Shown: one piece after another, positions 45,958 to 54,429 of the stretch
Layout of the letters: every line of letters starts with the position of its first letter
How positions within the stretch are numbered: the first letter of the stretch is position 1
From: Desulfosporosinus nitroreducens
Lineage (GTDB): Bacteria; Bacillota; Desulfitobacteriia; Desulfitobacteriales; Desulfitobacteriaceae
Direction of reading: 5' to 3'
Assembly: GCF_023897015.1 (NCBI RefSeq)
Contig: NZ_JAMHFY010000003.1
Location: 296,015 to 360,014, forward strand
Length of the DNA stretch: 64,000 nucleotides
Program-made: the position numbers and the translations under genes
Notes under the pieces: generated by a model
What the model was told of the DNA's origin: nothing
Database searches by the model: none
What the model saw: only the letters and a program-made list of their open reading frames with translations

Positions 45958-46989
45958 ATGAAAAAGAAAGCCAGTTTATTACTAGCCATAATGCTAGTCT
46001 TTGCACTACTGATGTCTGGATGTGGAGCTAAATCCTCACCTGCGGAAGCGACAGGAGACAAGAATGCAGTTAAACCATTAAAAGTAGCTTTAATCCTTCC
46101 GGGTAAAGTTGATGATGTTTCTTGGAATCAAGCAATGCATGAAGGCATGAAAGAGTTAGAAAAAGATTATGCCGGAAAAATTGAAGTTACTTACTCCGAA
46201 AATGTCTACGAGGTATCCAATATTGAGCCAGCTTTACGAGAGTTTGCTTCTCAAGGATACGATTTGGTTATTGGACACGGTTTTCAATTCCAGGAGCCTA
46301 TTATTAAAGTGGCAGGCGAATTTCCTAAAGTGAAGTTTGCGTTAGGAACAGGATTTAAGACATTAGCTAATACCGCAATCTACGATGTTCAGTTGGAAGA
46401 CGGGGGTTACCTGATGGGAACTCTGGCCGGACTTCTAACCAAGACCAACAAGATTGGGGTTGTGGGCGGAGCAGATGTCTCCGAAATTTATCGAGGACAT
46501 GAAGCCTATAAGTATGCTGCTAAAAAAGTTAACCCAAGTATTCAAATTCAAGAACTCTACACTGGTGACTGGCGAGATGCGGCTAAGGCTAAAGAAGGTG
46601 CTATCTCTATGTTTGATTCAGGTGCAGACCTTATCTGGCATTCTGGGGATGGGATCGGTCTAGGCGTTGTTGACGCTGGCAAAGAGAAAAATAAACTTGT
46701 CTTAGGAAATGTTGCAGATCAAAATGTCTTAGCGCCAAACAATGTGTTGTCAGGAATTGTTTACAACTGGAACCCAGTCCTCAAGCAAATTGTCGACGAT
46801 ATTTTAAACAACAACTTTGAGAATCGTGAAGACAAGCATTATTGGTTGACTGTGGCTAATGGAGGGGTAACAGTAGCGTCTTTCCATGGCTTAGATAGCC
46901 AAGTTTCTGCTGAAGTAAAGGAAAAACTCGAACAAGTTAAAAAGGATTTTGCGGATAAGAAAATAGAAATGCCTAAGTTCGATAAATAA
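45958..46989 (+). CDS. BMP-family substrate-binding lipoprotein
   Basis: A 343-residue lipoprotein: signal peptide of about 21 residues with lipobox LMSGC (C22), then a BMP/PnrA/Med-type periplasmic-binding domain (VALILPGKVDDVSWNQAMHE, GVVGGADVSEIYRGHEAY, GADLIWHSGDGIGLG). Family members bind nucleosides or purine bases for ABC uptake. GAGGAGG precedes the ATG. The ABC ATPase and two permeases follow. Position between purine catabolic genes supports a purine or nucleoside ligand. Confidence 0.9.
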   Translation: MKKKASLLLAIMLVFALLMSGCGAKSSPAEATGDKNAVKPLKVALILPGKVDDVSWNQAMHEGMKELEKDYAGKIEVTYSENVYEVSNIEPALREFASQGYDLVIGHGFQFQEPIIKVAGEFPKVKFALGTGFKTLANTAIYDVQLEDGGYLMGTLAGLLTKTNKIGVVGGADVSEIYRGHEAYKYAAKKVNPSIQIQELYTGDWRDAAKAKEGAISMFDSGADLIWHSGDGIGLGVVDAGKEKNKLVLGNVADQNVLAPNNVLSGIVYNWNPVLKQIVDDILNNNFENREDKHYWLTVANGGVTVASFHGLDSQVSAEVKEKLEQVKKDFADKKIEMPKFDK

Positions 46990-47011
46990 GTAACGGATGC
47001 AAGAACGAGTT

Positions 47012-47055
47012 CAAGAAAGAGAACCATCCTCGAAGGTAAGTTCGGGATGGTTCTC
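47012..47055 (+). other. Strong intercistronic hairpin between lipoprotein and ATPase genes
   Basis: GAGAACCATCC pairs with GGATGGTTCTC, with further CGAA/TTCG pairing inside, and no T-run follows. It probably protects the lipoprotein message or attenuates the downstream part so that the binding protein is made in excess. Confidence 0.65.
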
Positions 47056-47115
47056 GAACACGCACCGCAATTTGCAAAAAAAGAACACGCTGTTATCGTT
47101 TAGGAGGTGAGAAAT

Positions 47116-48645
47116 TTGCAAGAGCTAGCAGTAGAGATGAGTAATATTATGAAAGTCTTTAAGGGAGTTGTCGCCAATGACAGTGTGGATTTCCAGCTAA
47201 AAAGGGCTTCGATCAATGGTCTGTTAGGAGAAAATGGGGCAGGGAAAACGACACTTATGAATATCTTGTTTGGCCTCTATCAGCCAGAAAACGGGACGAT
47301 TTCTGTGAACGGTACTCAGGTCGTCATAGATAGTCCATCGAAAGCTATGAGCTTGGGCATTGGAATGGTCCACCAACATTTTATGCTTGTTCGGCCCATG
47401 ACTGTTACAGAAAATATCATGTTAGGCCTGCCTTCAAAGCGGTGGCCGTTCTTAGATACTGCTAAAGTTGAGCGTGAGTTAGTAGAACTCTCACGTCGAT
47501 ATAACCTTCAAGTCGATCCTAAAGCCAGAGTATGGCAACTTTCCGTTGGTGAACAGCAGAGGGTTGAAATCCTCTCTGCCCTTTATCGCGGCACGGAAAT
47601 CCTAATCTTAGATGAACCGACGGCAGTTTTGACGCCTCAGGAAGCAAATCACCTCTTTGAAGTTTTGAGGATCATGCGGACAGATGGGAAATCAATCATT
47701 TTAATCAGTCATAAGTTAGAGGAAGTCCTAACGATTGCCAATGAAGTTACTGTCCTGCGAGATGGCCGGTTGGTAGGCCAAGCACAAGTTACTGCGGAAA
47801 CAACTAAGCGCGACTTAACTAACATGATGGTCGGTCGGGATGTGTTGTTCAAGTTTGATAACCAGGATTCAGCCCTAGGTAAGATTAAGTTGGTTGCTGA
47901 AGGGCTTAGCGCAAAGAATGACAAAGGGCTGATGGCTTTAAATAAAATAAGTATTACCTTGCATGCAGGAGAAGTATTGGGGATTGCTGGTGTTGATGGG
48001 AATGGTCAAAAAGAACTCTGTGAAGTTTTAACGGGTTTAAGACCTTTGCTGTCGGGCCAGGTAATCCTTAATGGCCGGGACCTCACAGGGGAAAATCCAA
48101 AAGAGTTTATTAAGACGGGTATCGCCCATATTCCCGAAGACCGTCACAAAACCGGGTTGGCGATGAACTTTCCTCTTAGTAAAAACTTCATTCTCAAAGA
48201 GTTTGACAGCCCGAATTTTTCACGGCGAGGATTCCTGAATTTTAAAGCGATAAGGGAAAATGCTGAGTTGCGCATGGACGAGTATAAAATTAAAGCTAAG
48301 GAACACAGCGTCAAGGCGAAGGACCTTTCGGGGGGGAATCAGCAGAAAGTTATTCTGGCTCGTGAACTAAGCTCCAGACCGGAAATTATCATTGCCAATC
48401 AACCTACAAGAGGTTTAGATATTGGAGCTACTGAGTATGTAAGACAGAAACTTCTTGAAGAAAAAGGCAAAGGGGTTGGAGTGTTATTGATCTCGGCGGA
48501 TCTTGAGGAGGTCAGGCAGCTGGCTGATCGCATTGCCGTAATTTATGAAGGGCAGATTATGGGAGTTCTCGATAGATCGGCTAGTATTGAACAGATCGGA
48601 CTCTTAATGGCGGGTGTTAAGGGGGAAGGGGTGGAAGCATGCTGA
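47116..48645 (+). CDS. Nucleoside-type ABC transporter, ATP-binding protein (double domain)
   Basis: A 509-residue protein with two ABC domains in tandem, as in NupO/YufO and sugar importers of the RbsA type. The first has GENGAGKTTLMN, LSVGEQQRVEIL and ILDEPTAVLT. The second has the altered Walker A GVDGNGQKELCE and LSGGNQQKVILARE. It drives uptake with the two permeases that follow. Start TTG 47116 follows AGGAGGTGAG; GTG 47107 lies within that site. The stop overlaps the next gene's start by 7 bases, so they are translated together. Confidence 0.92.
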   Translation: MQELAVEMSNIMKVFKGVVANDSVDFQLKRASINGLLGENGAGKTTLMNILFGLYQPENGTISVNGTQVVIDSPSKAMSLGIGMVHQHFMLVRPMTVTENIMLGLPSKRWPFLDTAKVERELVELSRRYNLQVDPKARVWQLSVGEQQRVEILSALYRGTEILILDEPTAVLTPQEANHLFEVLRIMRTDGKSIILISHKLEEVLTIANEVTVLRDGRLVGQAQVTAETTKRDLTNMMVGRDVLFKFDNQDSALGKIKLVAEGLSAKNDKGLMALNKISITLHAGEVLGIAGVDGNGQKELCEVLTGLRPLLSGQVILNGRDLTGENPKEFIKTGIAHIPEDRHKTGLAMNFPLSKNFILKEFDSPNFSRRGFLNFKAIRENAELRMDEYKIKAKEHSVKAKDLSGGNQQKVILARELSSRPEIIIANQPTRGLDIGATEYVRQKLLEEKGKGVGVLLISADLEEVRQLADRIAVIYEGQIMGVLDRSASIEQIGLLMAGVKGEGVEAC

Positions 48646-49733
48646 AAGTTTGGACTGTAACAAAACGAATCTTGGTCAGTATTCTTCCCTCGGTAGTCGC
48701 GGTTGCCTTAGCTTTTGGTGTGGGTGCGCTTTTACTTCTTGTAGCAGGAAAGCATCCAGGCGAAGCCTTTTCGACTTTATTTATGGGCGCTCTAGGTTCC
48801 CCAAATCGCATAGCTGAAACGTTGGTAAGGGCTGTTCCTTTGATGATTTTGGCTTTAGGTATTTCAATTGCCTTTAAGAGCCAAATTTGGAACATTGGCG
48901 GAGATGGTCAGTTTATGATGGGTGCAACCTGTGCGGTATTCGTAGGTCTTAACCTTAATTTAGCGCCTGTGCTTTTATGGCCAGTTACCTTTTTGGCAGC
49001 TTTTTTAGGAGGGGGCTTGTGGGGAGGGTTAGCAGGGTTAATGCGTGCCAAGTTTAATGCTAATGAAGTTATAACAACCTTGATGCTTAACTATATTGCT
49101 ATGCATCTCTTATCATGGCTGATCAGAGGACCGATGATGGATCCCAATGGACAGGGTTTTCCACAAACTGCCCTGCTTGCGCAACCTTTGCAGTTGCCCA
49201 TTCTTTTTGGTGGGACTAGATTGCATTTTGGCTTAATTATTGGCTTGCTAATCATGGCGGCAGGATATTTCTTTTGGCGAACGACTGTTGGTCTGAAAAT
49301 TGAGCTGGTAGGGGAAAGCGAACATGTTGCGCGGTACTGCGGTATACAGGTACCGAGAACGATCATTTTGACCATGTTTATTTCAGCAGGCCTTGCTGGA
49401 ATTGCCGGATGGAATGAAGTATTTGGAGTGCAATACCGGTTATTAGATGATATTTCATCGGGCTTTGGCAACTTGGCTATCGTCGTGGCTCTGCTTGGAA
49501 ATTTGCACCCCTTGGGCATTGTTATCTCCGCATTTTTTTTCGCTGCCTTAATGGTCGGTGGCAATACGATGCAACTTATGGTAGGGATTCCATTTTCTTT
49601 GGTAACCGTTATTCAGGGTTTAGTGATCATCTTTGTGATTAGCCGGGTGGTTTACACTCAATGGAGGGATGGACTTGCAATCAGACGTTTTAACAGTAGG
49701 GTTTCTGGTCAGTCTTCTGGCAGGAGCCATTAG
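48639..49733 (+). CDS. Nucleoside-type ABC transporter permease 1
   Basis: A 364-residue membrane protein with about 8-10 helices, of the BPD_transp_2 (LivH/RbsC) family and like NupP/YufP. The signature SQIWNIGGDGQFMMGA and FNANEVITTLMLNYIAMHLL are typical. It forms a heterodimeric channel with the next permease. The reading frame overlaps both neighbours (7 bases upstream, 65 bases downstream). Confidence 0.9.
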   Translation: MLKVWTVTKRILVSILPSVVAVALAFGVGALLLLVAGKHPGEAFSTLFMGALGSPNRIAETLVRAVPLMILALGISIAFKSQIWNIGGDGQFMMGATCAVFVGLNLNLAPVLLWPVTFLAAFLGGGLWGGLAGLMRAKFNANEVITTLMLNYIAMHLLSWLIRGPMMDPNGQGFPQTALLAQPLQLPILFGGTRLHFGLIIGLLIMAAGYFFWRTTVGLKIELVGESEHVARYCGIQVPRTIILTMFISAGLAGIAGWNEVFGVQYRLLDDISSGFGNLAIVVALLGNLHPLGIVISAFFFAALMVGGNTMQLMVGIPFSLVTVIQGLVIIFVISRVVYTQWRDGLAIRRFNSRVSGQSSGRSH

Positions 49734-50619
49734 ACTAAGTATTCCAATTCTCTTGCCTGCCTTAGGAGAGATTTTTACCCAGCGCTCGGGGATACTTAAC
49801 CTTGGGTTAGAGGGGATTATGTTAATGGGCGCCCTAGGAGGCTTTGCCGGAACGTTTTTTACGCACAATTTGTGGTTCGGTCTATTGTGTGCGGTGTTTG
49901 TCGGGGTACTATTTTCCCTAATTATGGCCTTTCTTAGTATTACGGTTAAAGCAAATCAGGTTATCGCAGGAACCGCCTTGACAATCTTAGGAACGGGTCT
50001 ATCTGCATTTTTATTTCGGGCGATTTTCGGTATTCAAAAACTTCCTCCCCAGGTAGAGTCGTTTCAACCTCTCAAGTTTCCTATCCTCACGGATATACCG
50101 GTTCTGGGACCGATTTTCTTTAACCACAATATTTTAGTTTATCTAACCTTAGTTTTAGTTATTGTTACAGCGGTTGTTCTAGAGAAAACGACCTTTGGCT
50201 TAAAGGTTCGGGCGGTAGGAGAGAATCCAAAAGCTGCTGACGCTAAAGGGATTCATGTTCAGTTAGTTCGTTATATTTGCGTAGCGATTGGCGGCGCATA
50301 CGCCGGACTGGGAGGGGCTTTTCTTTCGATTGGTTTCATGAGTACTTTTCTTGATCGGATGGTTTCCGGAAGGGGTTTTATTGCCGTGGCCGTTGTCATC
50401 TTCGCCAGGTGGAATCCTTACCGTGCCTTAGCTGCTGCGCTCTTGTTTGGCGGGGCAGATGCTTTGCAAATGAGATTACAGGCTATAGGAGTACCTATTC
50501 CTCACCAGTTTCTGCTGGCCTTGCCGTATGTCTTAACGATTCTAGTGCTAGTAAGTGTATCTAAGAAAGCAGAATTCCCAGCAGCCTATACTCTTCCTTA
50601 TACTAGGGCCGAACGCTAA
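49669..50619 (+). CDS. Nucleoside-type ABC transporter permease 2
   Basis: A 316-residue membrane protein of the same family as the preceding gene, resembling NupQ/YufQ: FTQRSGILNLGLEGIMLMGA, VKANQVIAGTALTILGTGL, VRAVGENPKAADAKGI. The first 65 bases overlap the previous permease. ATG 49669 directly abuts the GGAGGG site, so TTG 49675, six bases from it, may be the true start; the difference is two residues. The partner is permease 1. Confidence 0.9.
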   Translation: MDLQSDVLTVGFLVSLLAGAIRLSIPILLPALGEIFTQRSGILNLGLEGIMLMGALGGFAGTFFTHNLWFGLLCAVFVGVLFSLIMAFLSITVKANQVIAGTALTILGTGLSAFLFRAIFGIQKLPPQVESFQPLKFPILTDIPVLGPIFFNHNILVYLTLVLVIVTAVVLEKTTFGLKVRAVGENPKAADAKGIHVQLVRYICVAIGGAYAGLGGAFLSIGFMSTFLDRMVSGRGFIAVAVVIFARWNPYRALAAALLFGGADALQMRLQAIGVPIPHQFLLALPYVLTILVLVSVSKKAEFPAAYTLPYTRAER

Positions 50620-50638
50620 GGGAAATGGAGTTTTTAAT

Positions 50639-51088
50639 ATGCAACGAAATACCAGGCCTTGGATAAGACTGTTTATCATTTTGCTTTTATTAATTATAAG
50701 TGCAGGGATTTTTAATGTGCCAAGTCAGTGGCGGGCGACAAAGCGGATCAATAGTCTTAATGAGGCCATTAATGCTAACAAGCCAGCGGACATTTATCCT
50801 TATTTAATACCAGAACTCAGGGAAATGCTCACTAAGGAAGAATTTGTCCAAAATTTTGCCGAAGAAAGATCCTATCCCTATTTGTCCCCCTTGTACGTCT
50901 ATTTAGATGAAGTTAAACTCGCTGCAGATCGTCGGTCTGGCGAAGCAATCTCCACAGTGGCCGCGCGGTTACCTGGACAAAAAATGAAGGTTAAACTTAT
51001 CTATATAAGAGGGAAGTATTATGTAGAAGCTTTTCGGGACATTGCCGATAAAAGCTATTTATTAAAATTCCAAAACATAAAAAAATAG
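50639..51088 (+). CDS. Small membrane-anchored protein of unknown function in the purine operon
   Basis: A 149-residue protein. Residues 1-30 contain a basic start and one hydrophobic helix (LFIILLLLIISAGIFNVP), then an extracytoplasmic domain of about 115 residues with alpha-plus-beta character (LNEAINANKPADIYPYLIP, then KVKLIYIRGKYYVEAF). The pattern resembles NTF2/DUF4878-like lumicin domains only loosely, and I do not recognise the family. ATG 50639 has TGGAG upstream; the longer open frame starting at 50555 overlaps the permease. Its place between transporter and dehydrogenase genes is odd; a role in transporter assembly or sensing is speculation. Confidence 0.65.
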   Translation: MQRNTRPWIRLFIILLLLIISAGIFNVPSQWRATKRINSLNEAINANKPADIYPYLIPELREMLTKEEFVQNFAEERSYPYLSPLYVYLDEVKLAADRRSGEAISTVAARLPGQKMKVKLIYIRGKYYVEAFRDIADKSYLLKFQNIKK

Positions 51089-51162
51089 GCAACCCAGTAA
51101 TTGTTCTTATAATTGATAATGTACCCTTAGAATAAAACTAAGTTTGGCAGAGGATGGGGCAT

Positions 51163-52056
51163 ATGAGTTTTAGGGCTTTTTCTCCACAAAGTGAGTTTGA
51201 AGCGTTGGAATTGTTAAACCAGCAATTAGAGGGTATGCTTCCAATTGCAGGCGGCACTAATGTGTTGGTGGATATTAAACAACGAAAGATTACTCCGAAA
51301 GCTTTGGTGGACCTATCTAGAATTAAAGAATGGAAGAAGATAGAGCTAACTGAGGAGGGACTGGAAATAGGTCCCCTTGTTACTCATTCGGAAGTTGAGG
51401 CGAGTCCCTTGGTTGCGAAATCATTTACTGCACTTGCCATGGCAGCGTCAACAGTAGGCAGCCCCCAAATAAGAAATCGGGGGACATTAGGAGGTAATTT
51501 GCAGAGCGCCTCCCCAGCCGCAGATTGTGTACCGCCACTGCTAGTTTTTGATACTATGTTGACCCTCGTAAGTCTTTCTGGAAAACGTGAGGTAGGTGTA
51601 GCGGATTTTTTTCTGGGAGCCGGAAAAACAGTTCTCAGACCTAATGAATTAATCAGCAAGATTTCTATTAAAAATTGTTCCAACAAAATTTCAATCTTTA
51701 GGAAAACAGGTTTGCGTAAGGCATTGGCAATTTCTTTAGTTAATCTTGCTGTTAGTTTAGAACTTGATGAGGATAACCGATGCAGCAAGGCTCGCGTTGC
51801 TTTTGGGTCTGTTGCCCCAACCCCTATTAGAGTAAAAGGGGTCGAAGCTTTCTTAGAGGGGCAGATGATAGATCCTGACATAATTAAGGCATTATCAGAG
51901 ATTGTAGAGCGGGAGATTTCTCCGATCACTGATCTCCGGGCTACTGCCACCTACCGTAGATACCTGGCGAAAGAGCTGCTAAAGGAGTCGATTTTAAATG
52001 TGATAAGCACAAGGAGGAGTTCATATGGCCGAGACCACAGTGAGTTTAACAGTTAA
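51163..52056 (+). CDS. xdhB: Xanthine dehydrogenase-type FAD-binding subunit
   Basis: A 297-residue FAD-binding subunit of the molybdopterin dehydrogenase family. The FAD motif is PIAGGTNVLVDIKQR, then TVGSPQIRNRGTLGGNLQSA and SPAADCVPPLL, with the C-terminal domain carrying ARVAFGSVAPTPIRVKG. It transfers electrons from the 2Fe-2S subunit to its acceptor. ATG 51163 is chosen (GAGG 9 bases upstream); an in-frame ATG at 51154 lies within this region. It overlaps the next gene by 32 bases. Partner: the Mo subunit at 43.8 kb. Confidence 0.9.
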   Translation: MSFRAFSPQSEFEALELLNQQLEGMLPIAGGTNVLVDIKQRKITPKALVDLSRIKEWKKIELTEEGLEIGPLVTHSEVEASPLVAKSFTALAMAASTVGSPQIRNRGTLGGNLQSASPAADCVPPLLVFDTMLTLVSLSGKREVGVADFFLGAGKTVLRPNELISKISIKNCSNKISIFRKTGLRKALAISLVNLAVSLELDEDNRCSKARVAFGSVAPTPIRVKGVEAFLEGQMIDPDIIKALSEIVEREISPITDLRATATYRRYLAKELLKESILNVISTRRSSYGRDHSEFNS

Positions 52057-52495
52057 TGGCAGGCCTTCCGCGGTTCAAATTGACGAAAGCAGAACTCTCC
52101 TTTATTTAATTAGGGAAGTGCTTGGACTTAAAGGGAGCAAAGAAGGGTGCGGAGAGGGTGTTTGTGGAGCGTGTACGGTACTTCTCGATGGACAAGCGGT
52201 AAATGCCTGTTTAGTTCTTGCTGTTCAGGCGGAAGGGAAGGACTTGTATACAATTGAAGGCTTAGGGGCTGAGGAAAATCTTCATCCTTTGCAAAAAGCG
52301 TTTATTGAAGTTGGAGCAGTACAGTGTGGCTACTGTACGCCAGGTATGATTATATCTGCTAAGGCCCTCCTGGATAAAAATTCTAATCCCAGTGAGGTGG
52401 AAATTCGTCGAGGGTTATCTGGAAATCTCTGTCGCTGCACGGGTTATCAGAAAATAATTGATGCAGTACGACTTGCTTCAAAAGATGATAAATAG
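52025..52495 (+). CDS. xdhC: Xanthine dehydrogenase-type 2Fe-2S subunit
   Basis: A 156-residue subunit with the usual two [2Fe-2S] domains: plant-ferredoxin-like GCGEGVCGACTVLLDG plus NACL, then the helical CGYCTPGMI with CRCTGY. It carries electrons from the molybdenum site to FAD. AAGGAGG lies upstream of the ATG. It is the last gene of the operon, and a terminator follows. Full length for the family. Confidence 0.93.
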   Translation: MAETTVSLTVNGRPSAVQIDESRTLLYLIREVLGLKGSKEGCGEGVCGACTVLLDGQAVNACLVLAVQAEGKDLYTIEGLGAEENLHPLQKAFIEVGAVQCGYCTPGMIISAKALLDKNSNPSEVEIRRGLSGNLCRCTGYQKIIDAVRLASKDDK

Positions 52496-52521
52496 AGAAA
52501 GTTTTTTGTGTAATTTAATAA

Positions 52522-52578
52522 AAGTAAGTAAGAAAGCCTTTAGAAAATTAGATTTTTCTAAAGGCTTCTTACTTTTCA
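52522..52578 (+). terminator. Terminator after the purine operon
   Basis: AGAAAGCCTTTAGAAAA pairs with TTTTCTAAAGGCTTCT, flanked by AAGTAAG/CTTACTT and a T-tract. Very stable and palindromic. Confidence 0.9.
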
Positions 52579-52863
52579 TGTTCACCTAGGAATTTGAAAT
52601 TTAAGGATTGAGATAAATATTATTGATTATGGCCATATGTATCCTCTATAGACATTGTTATAGTACAATGTTAGACTTTACTTGAGTTAGGCTGAAGTAT
52701 GAACGAGGGGAGTGAATGGATTCAAAGCAACCTGTTTAAACAGTCATTGTAGGGAATTGAACTTTGAATTATGTTAAGTTGATTAATGTTTAATAGACTC
52801 CTTTTCCTTCATTTTTATTAAAGTTGGAAAAGTCATAAAAGTTTAAAGAGGGAAGGATGCAAG
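52579..52863 (+). other. Gap before the alpha-CTD-like gene
   Basis: No gene is seen. The stretch is AT-rich; its last part supplies the GAGGGAAGGATG ribosome binding site. No clear promoter hexamer pair could be assigned. Confidence 0.35.
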
Positions 52864-53181
52864 ATGATTCTAGAAACACAAATTACTATATATGTTTGTT
52901 CTCTTTGTCAGAGGACGTATAGACTGAAGGAAGATGCTAAAAAATGCGAAATTCTCTGTGCTAAATTACTTGAGTCTCCCGATATATCTGTTCTAGGGTT
53001 AAGCTCAAGAACCTATAACCTTCTAAAGATTGCCGGAATAGATACTATCGAAGAACTGCTTGAAAAAAGTGACACTCAGCTATTGCAGTTAAAGCGCTTT
53101 GGACAAGGAGCTTTATACGAGTTGCGTCTGCAATTGCAACGCTATGAGGCCAAAATGCAGAAAAGGGGAACTATTAATTAA
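52864..53181 (+). CDS. Stand-alone RNA polymerase alpha-CTD-like protein with N-terminal zinc-finger-like cysteines
   Basis: A 105-residue protein. Residues 1-35 have CSLCQRTYRLKEDAKKC then EILC, which could bind one zinc. Residues 40-95 resemble the alpha-subunit C-terminal domain of RNA polymerase: LGLSSRTYNLLKIAGIDTIE and GQGALYELRLQL match the helix-hairpin-helix that binds UP elements and activators. The amino-terminal assembly domain of RpoA is missing, so it cannot replace the subunit. A regulatory or DNA-binding role is likely. GAGGGAAGG precedes the ATG. Confidence 0.78.
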   Translation: MILETQITIYVCSLCQRTYRLKEDAKKCEILCAKLLESPDISVLGLSSRTYNLLKIAGIDTIEELLEKSDTQLLQLKRFGQGALYELRLQLQRYEAKMQKRGTIN

Positions 53182-53329
53182 TCAGAGGATGAATCAGTTG
53201 TTAATCACTTATAAAACCACTGCCTAACAGTAAGTGAGGTATCTATCTTATTATTCGAGAACGAGTTTTTCCGTGTAGCCTAAACACAATAGTAAAGGCA
53301 TCGTGATACAAAATGGGAGGTATGATATT

Positions 53330-53542
53330 ATGATTGAGAAATATCATGAATTCCAATCGGATTCTTCCCTTCTTCACCAATACCGGTTTCAAGTTGGAGA
53401 CCGTGTTGAGACATGCAGTCACTGTATCGGAACAGTTGTACGAATTGAATGCGATGAAATGGGAGTCTTTATTATAGTACACTTAGATATTCTGCCTGGG
53501 GAATTTGCATATGATCCCTACGATCTGGAAATTGTCCGATAA
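53330..53542 (+). CDS. Small conserved-looking hypothetical protein, SH3-like
   Basis: A 70-residue protein with a beta-rich core (YRFQVGDRVETCSHCIGTVV, then RIECDEMGVFIIVHLDILPG) that resembles KOW/SH3-type barrels in outline. A CSHC motif is inside. ATG 53330 is chosen since GGGAGG is 9 bases upstream; the longer reading frame from GTG 53303 lacks such a site. A terminator follows. I do not recognise a family with known function. Confidence 0.6.
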   Translation: MIEKYHEFQSDSSLLHQYRFQVGDRVETCSHCIGTVVRIECDEMGVFIIVHLDILPGEFAYDPYDLEIVR

Positions 53543-53603
53543 TAATCAACGGCTAGAAAAGGTTGCAACGAAAGTTGGGTAAAAAATATGGTCGAGAGAA
53601 ATG

Positions 53604-53641
53604 AGCAAACTGTATCATGGCAGATACAGTTTGCTTTATTT
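53604..53641 (+). terminator. Terminator, probably shared by both strands
   Basis: AGCAAACTGTATC pairs with GATACAGTTTGCT around a short loop, with T-rich flank TTATTTTA. It lies between the 70-residue gene and the convergent manganese-catalase gene. Confidence 0.85.
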
Positions 53642-53669
53642 TATGAGCATTTTTCCTGTGTATTTGTCT

Positions 53670-54221
53670 TCAATTATTCTTCAAACTCATTTTATAATCA
53701 ATAATTAGTTCATTAAATTGTTCCGGTGGGGCTCCTTTTCGGATCAATATCTGAGCCTTTTTGAAAAGGAGTTTATGCACATCTTCTCTGCAACCTAAGA
53801 AATGAATCATCTTTTTAAGCGAGGGGTCGTTTGTCATCGTGAAATGATGATTATATAGGATGCGTGCACGAACTTCAGCTTCAACATCAGCCTGAAGCAT
53901 CCCAATGGGGTCTAAGGTTTGATCCACATAACATATATTCCAAGGGATTCCTTGTGAATCAACAAAACTTAAGGGTGGCCCTCCTAACTTGTTAATTGCG
54001 ACTGCAATCATTTCCATGTGCCCCATTTCCTCGGCCGCAATCATTCCCAATAGATCACGAAGATAACGATTACTCATATTTGAGCGATGATTTAGGTACT
54101 GGGTTGCCGCGGAATATTCGCTATCCTTTCCGCCATAGTGCTCAAGCAGTATTTGGGCAAACACTGGGTCTCGGGTCTCCACCTGAACGGGATAGAACAG
54201 AGGTTTGCTATAACTAAACAT
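53670..54221 (-). CDS. cotJC: Manganese catalase-like protein (CotJC family)
   Basis: A 183-residue four-helix-bundle protein of the manganese catalase/CotJC family. Metal-ligand segments appear as IAAEEMGHMEMIAVAINK and the second AEVRARILYNHHF, then CREDVHKLLFKKA with its His. Family members break down hydrogen peroxide, and CotJC is a spore coat or cytoplasmic sporulation protein in Bacillus and clostridia. Start is minus-strand ATG at 54221 with AAAGGAGAG upstream. cotJA and cotJB are not adjacent. Spore function is inferred. Confidence 0.82.
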   Translation of the reverse strand: MFSYSKPLFYPVQVETRDPVFAQILLEHYGGKDSEYSAATQYLNHRSNMSNRYLRDLLGMIAAEEMGHMEMIAVAINKLGGPPLSFVDSQGIPWNICYVDQTLDPIGMLQADVEAEVRARILYNHHFTMTNDPSLKKMIHFLGCREDVHKLLFKKAQILIRKGAPPEQFNELIIDYKMSLKNN

Positions 54222-54336
54222 GCTAACTCTCCTTTATATAATAAATTCCCTCATCTATTATATGATTAGGAAATTTTTTGGTTAGGTGTCGCTTCGTCTT
54301 TTTGTTTCTAGAGAGATTGGTTTTGTTTTTAGAATA

Positions 54337-54346
54337 TGGTATACCA
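54337..54346 (+). promoter_or_regulatory. Candidate GntR operator upstream of the FadR-type regulator
   Basis: TGGTATACCA, a perfect palindrome in the leader of the GntR gene. It matches the two sites at 55154 and 55176 before the CHR gene, pointing to autoregulation. Confidence 0.65.
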
Positions 54347-54429
54347 ACATCCCTTGCCTTTATGCAGTATAAGGAATTATAATTGCTTTAAAAGTGGACA
54401 TAATGAAGATTCTAAAGGGGAGAAGGAAA

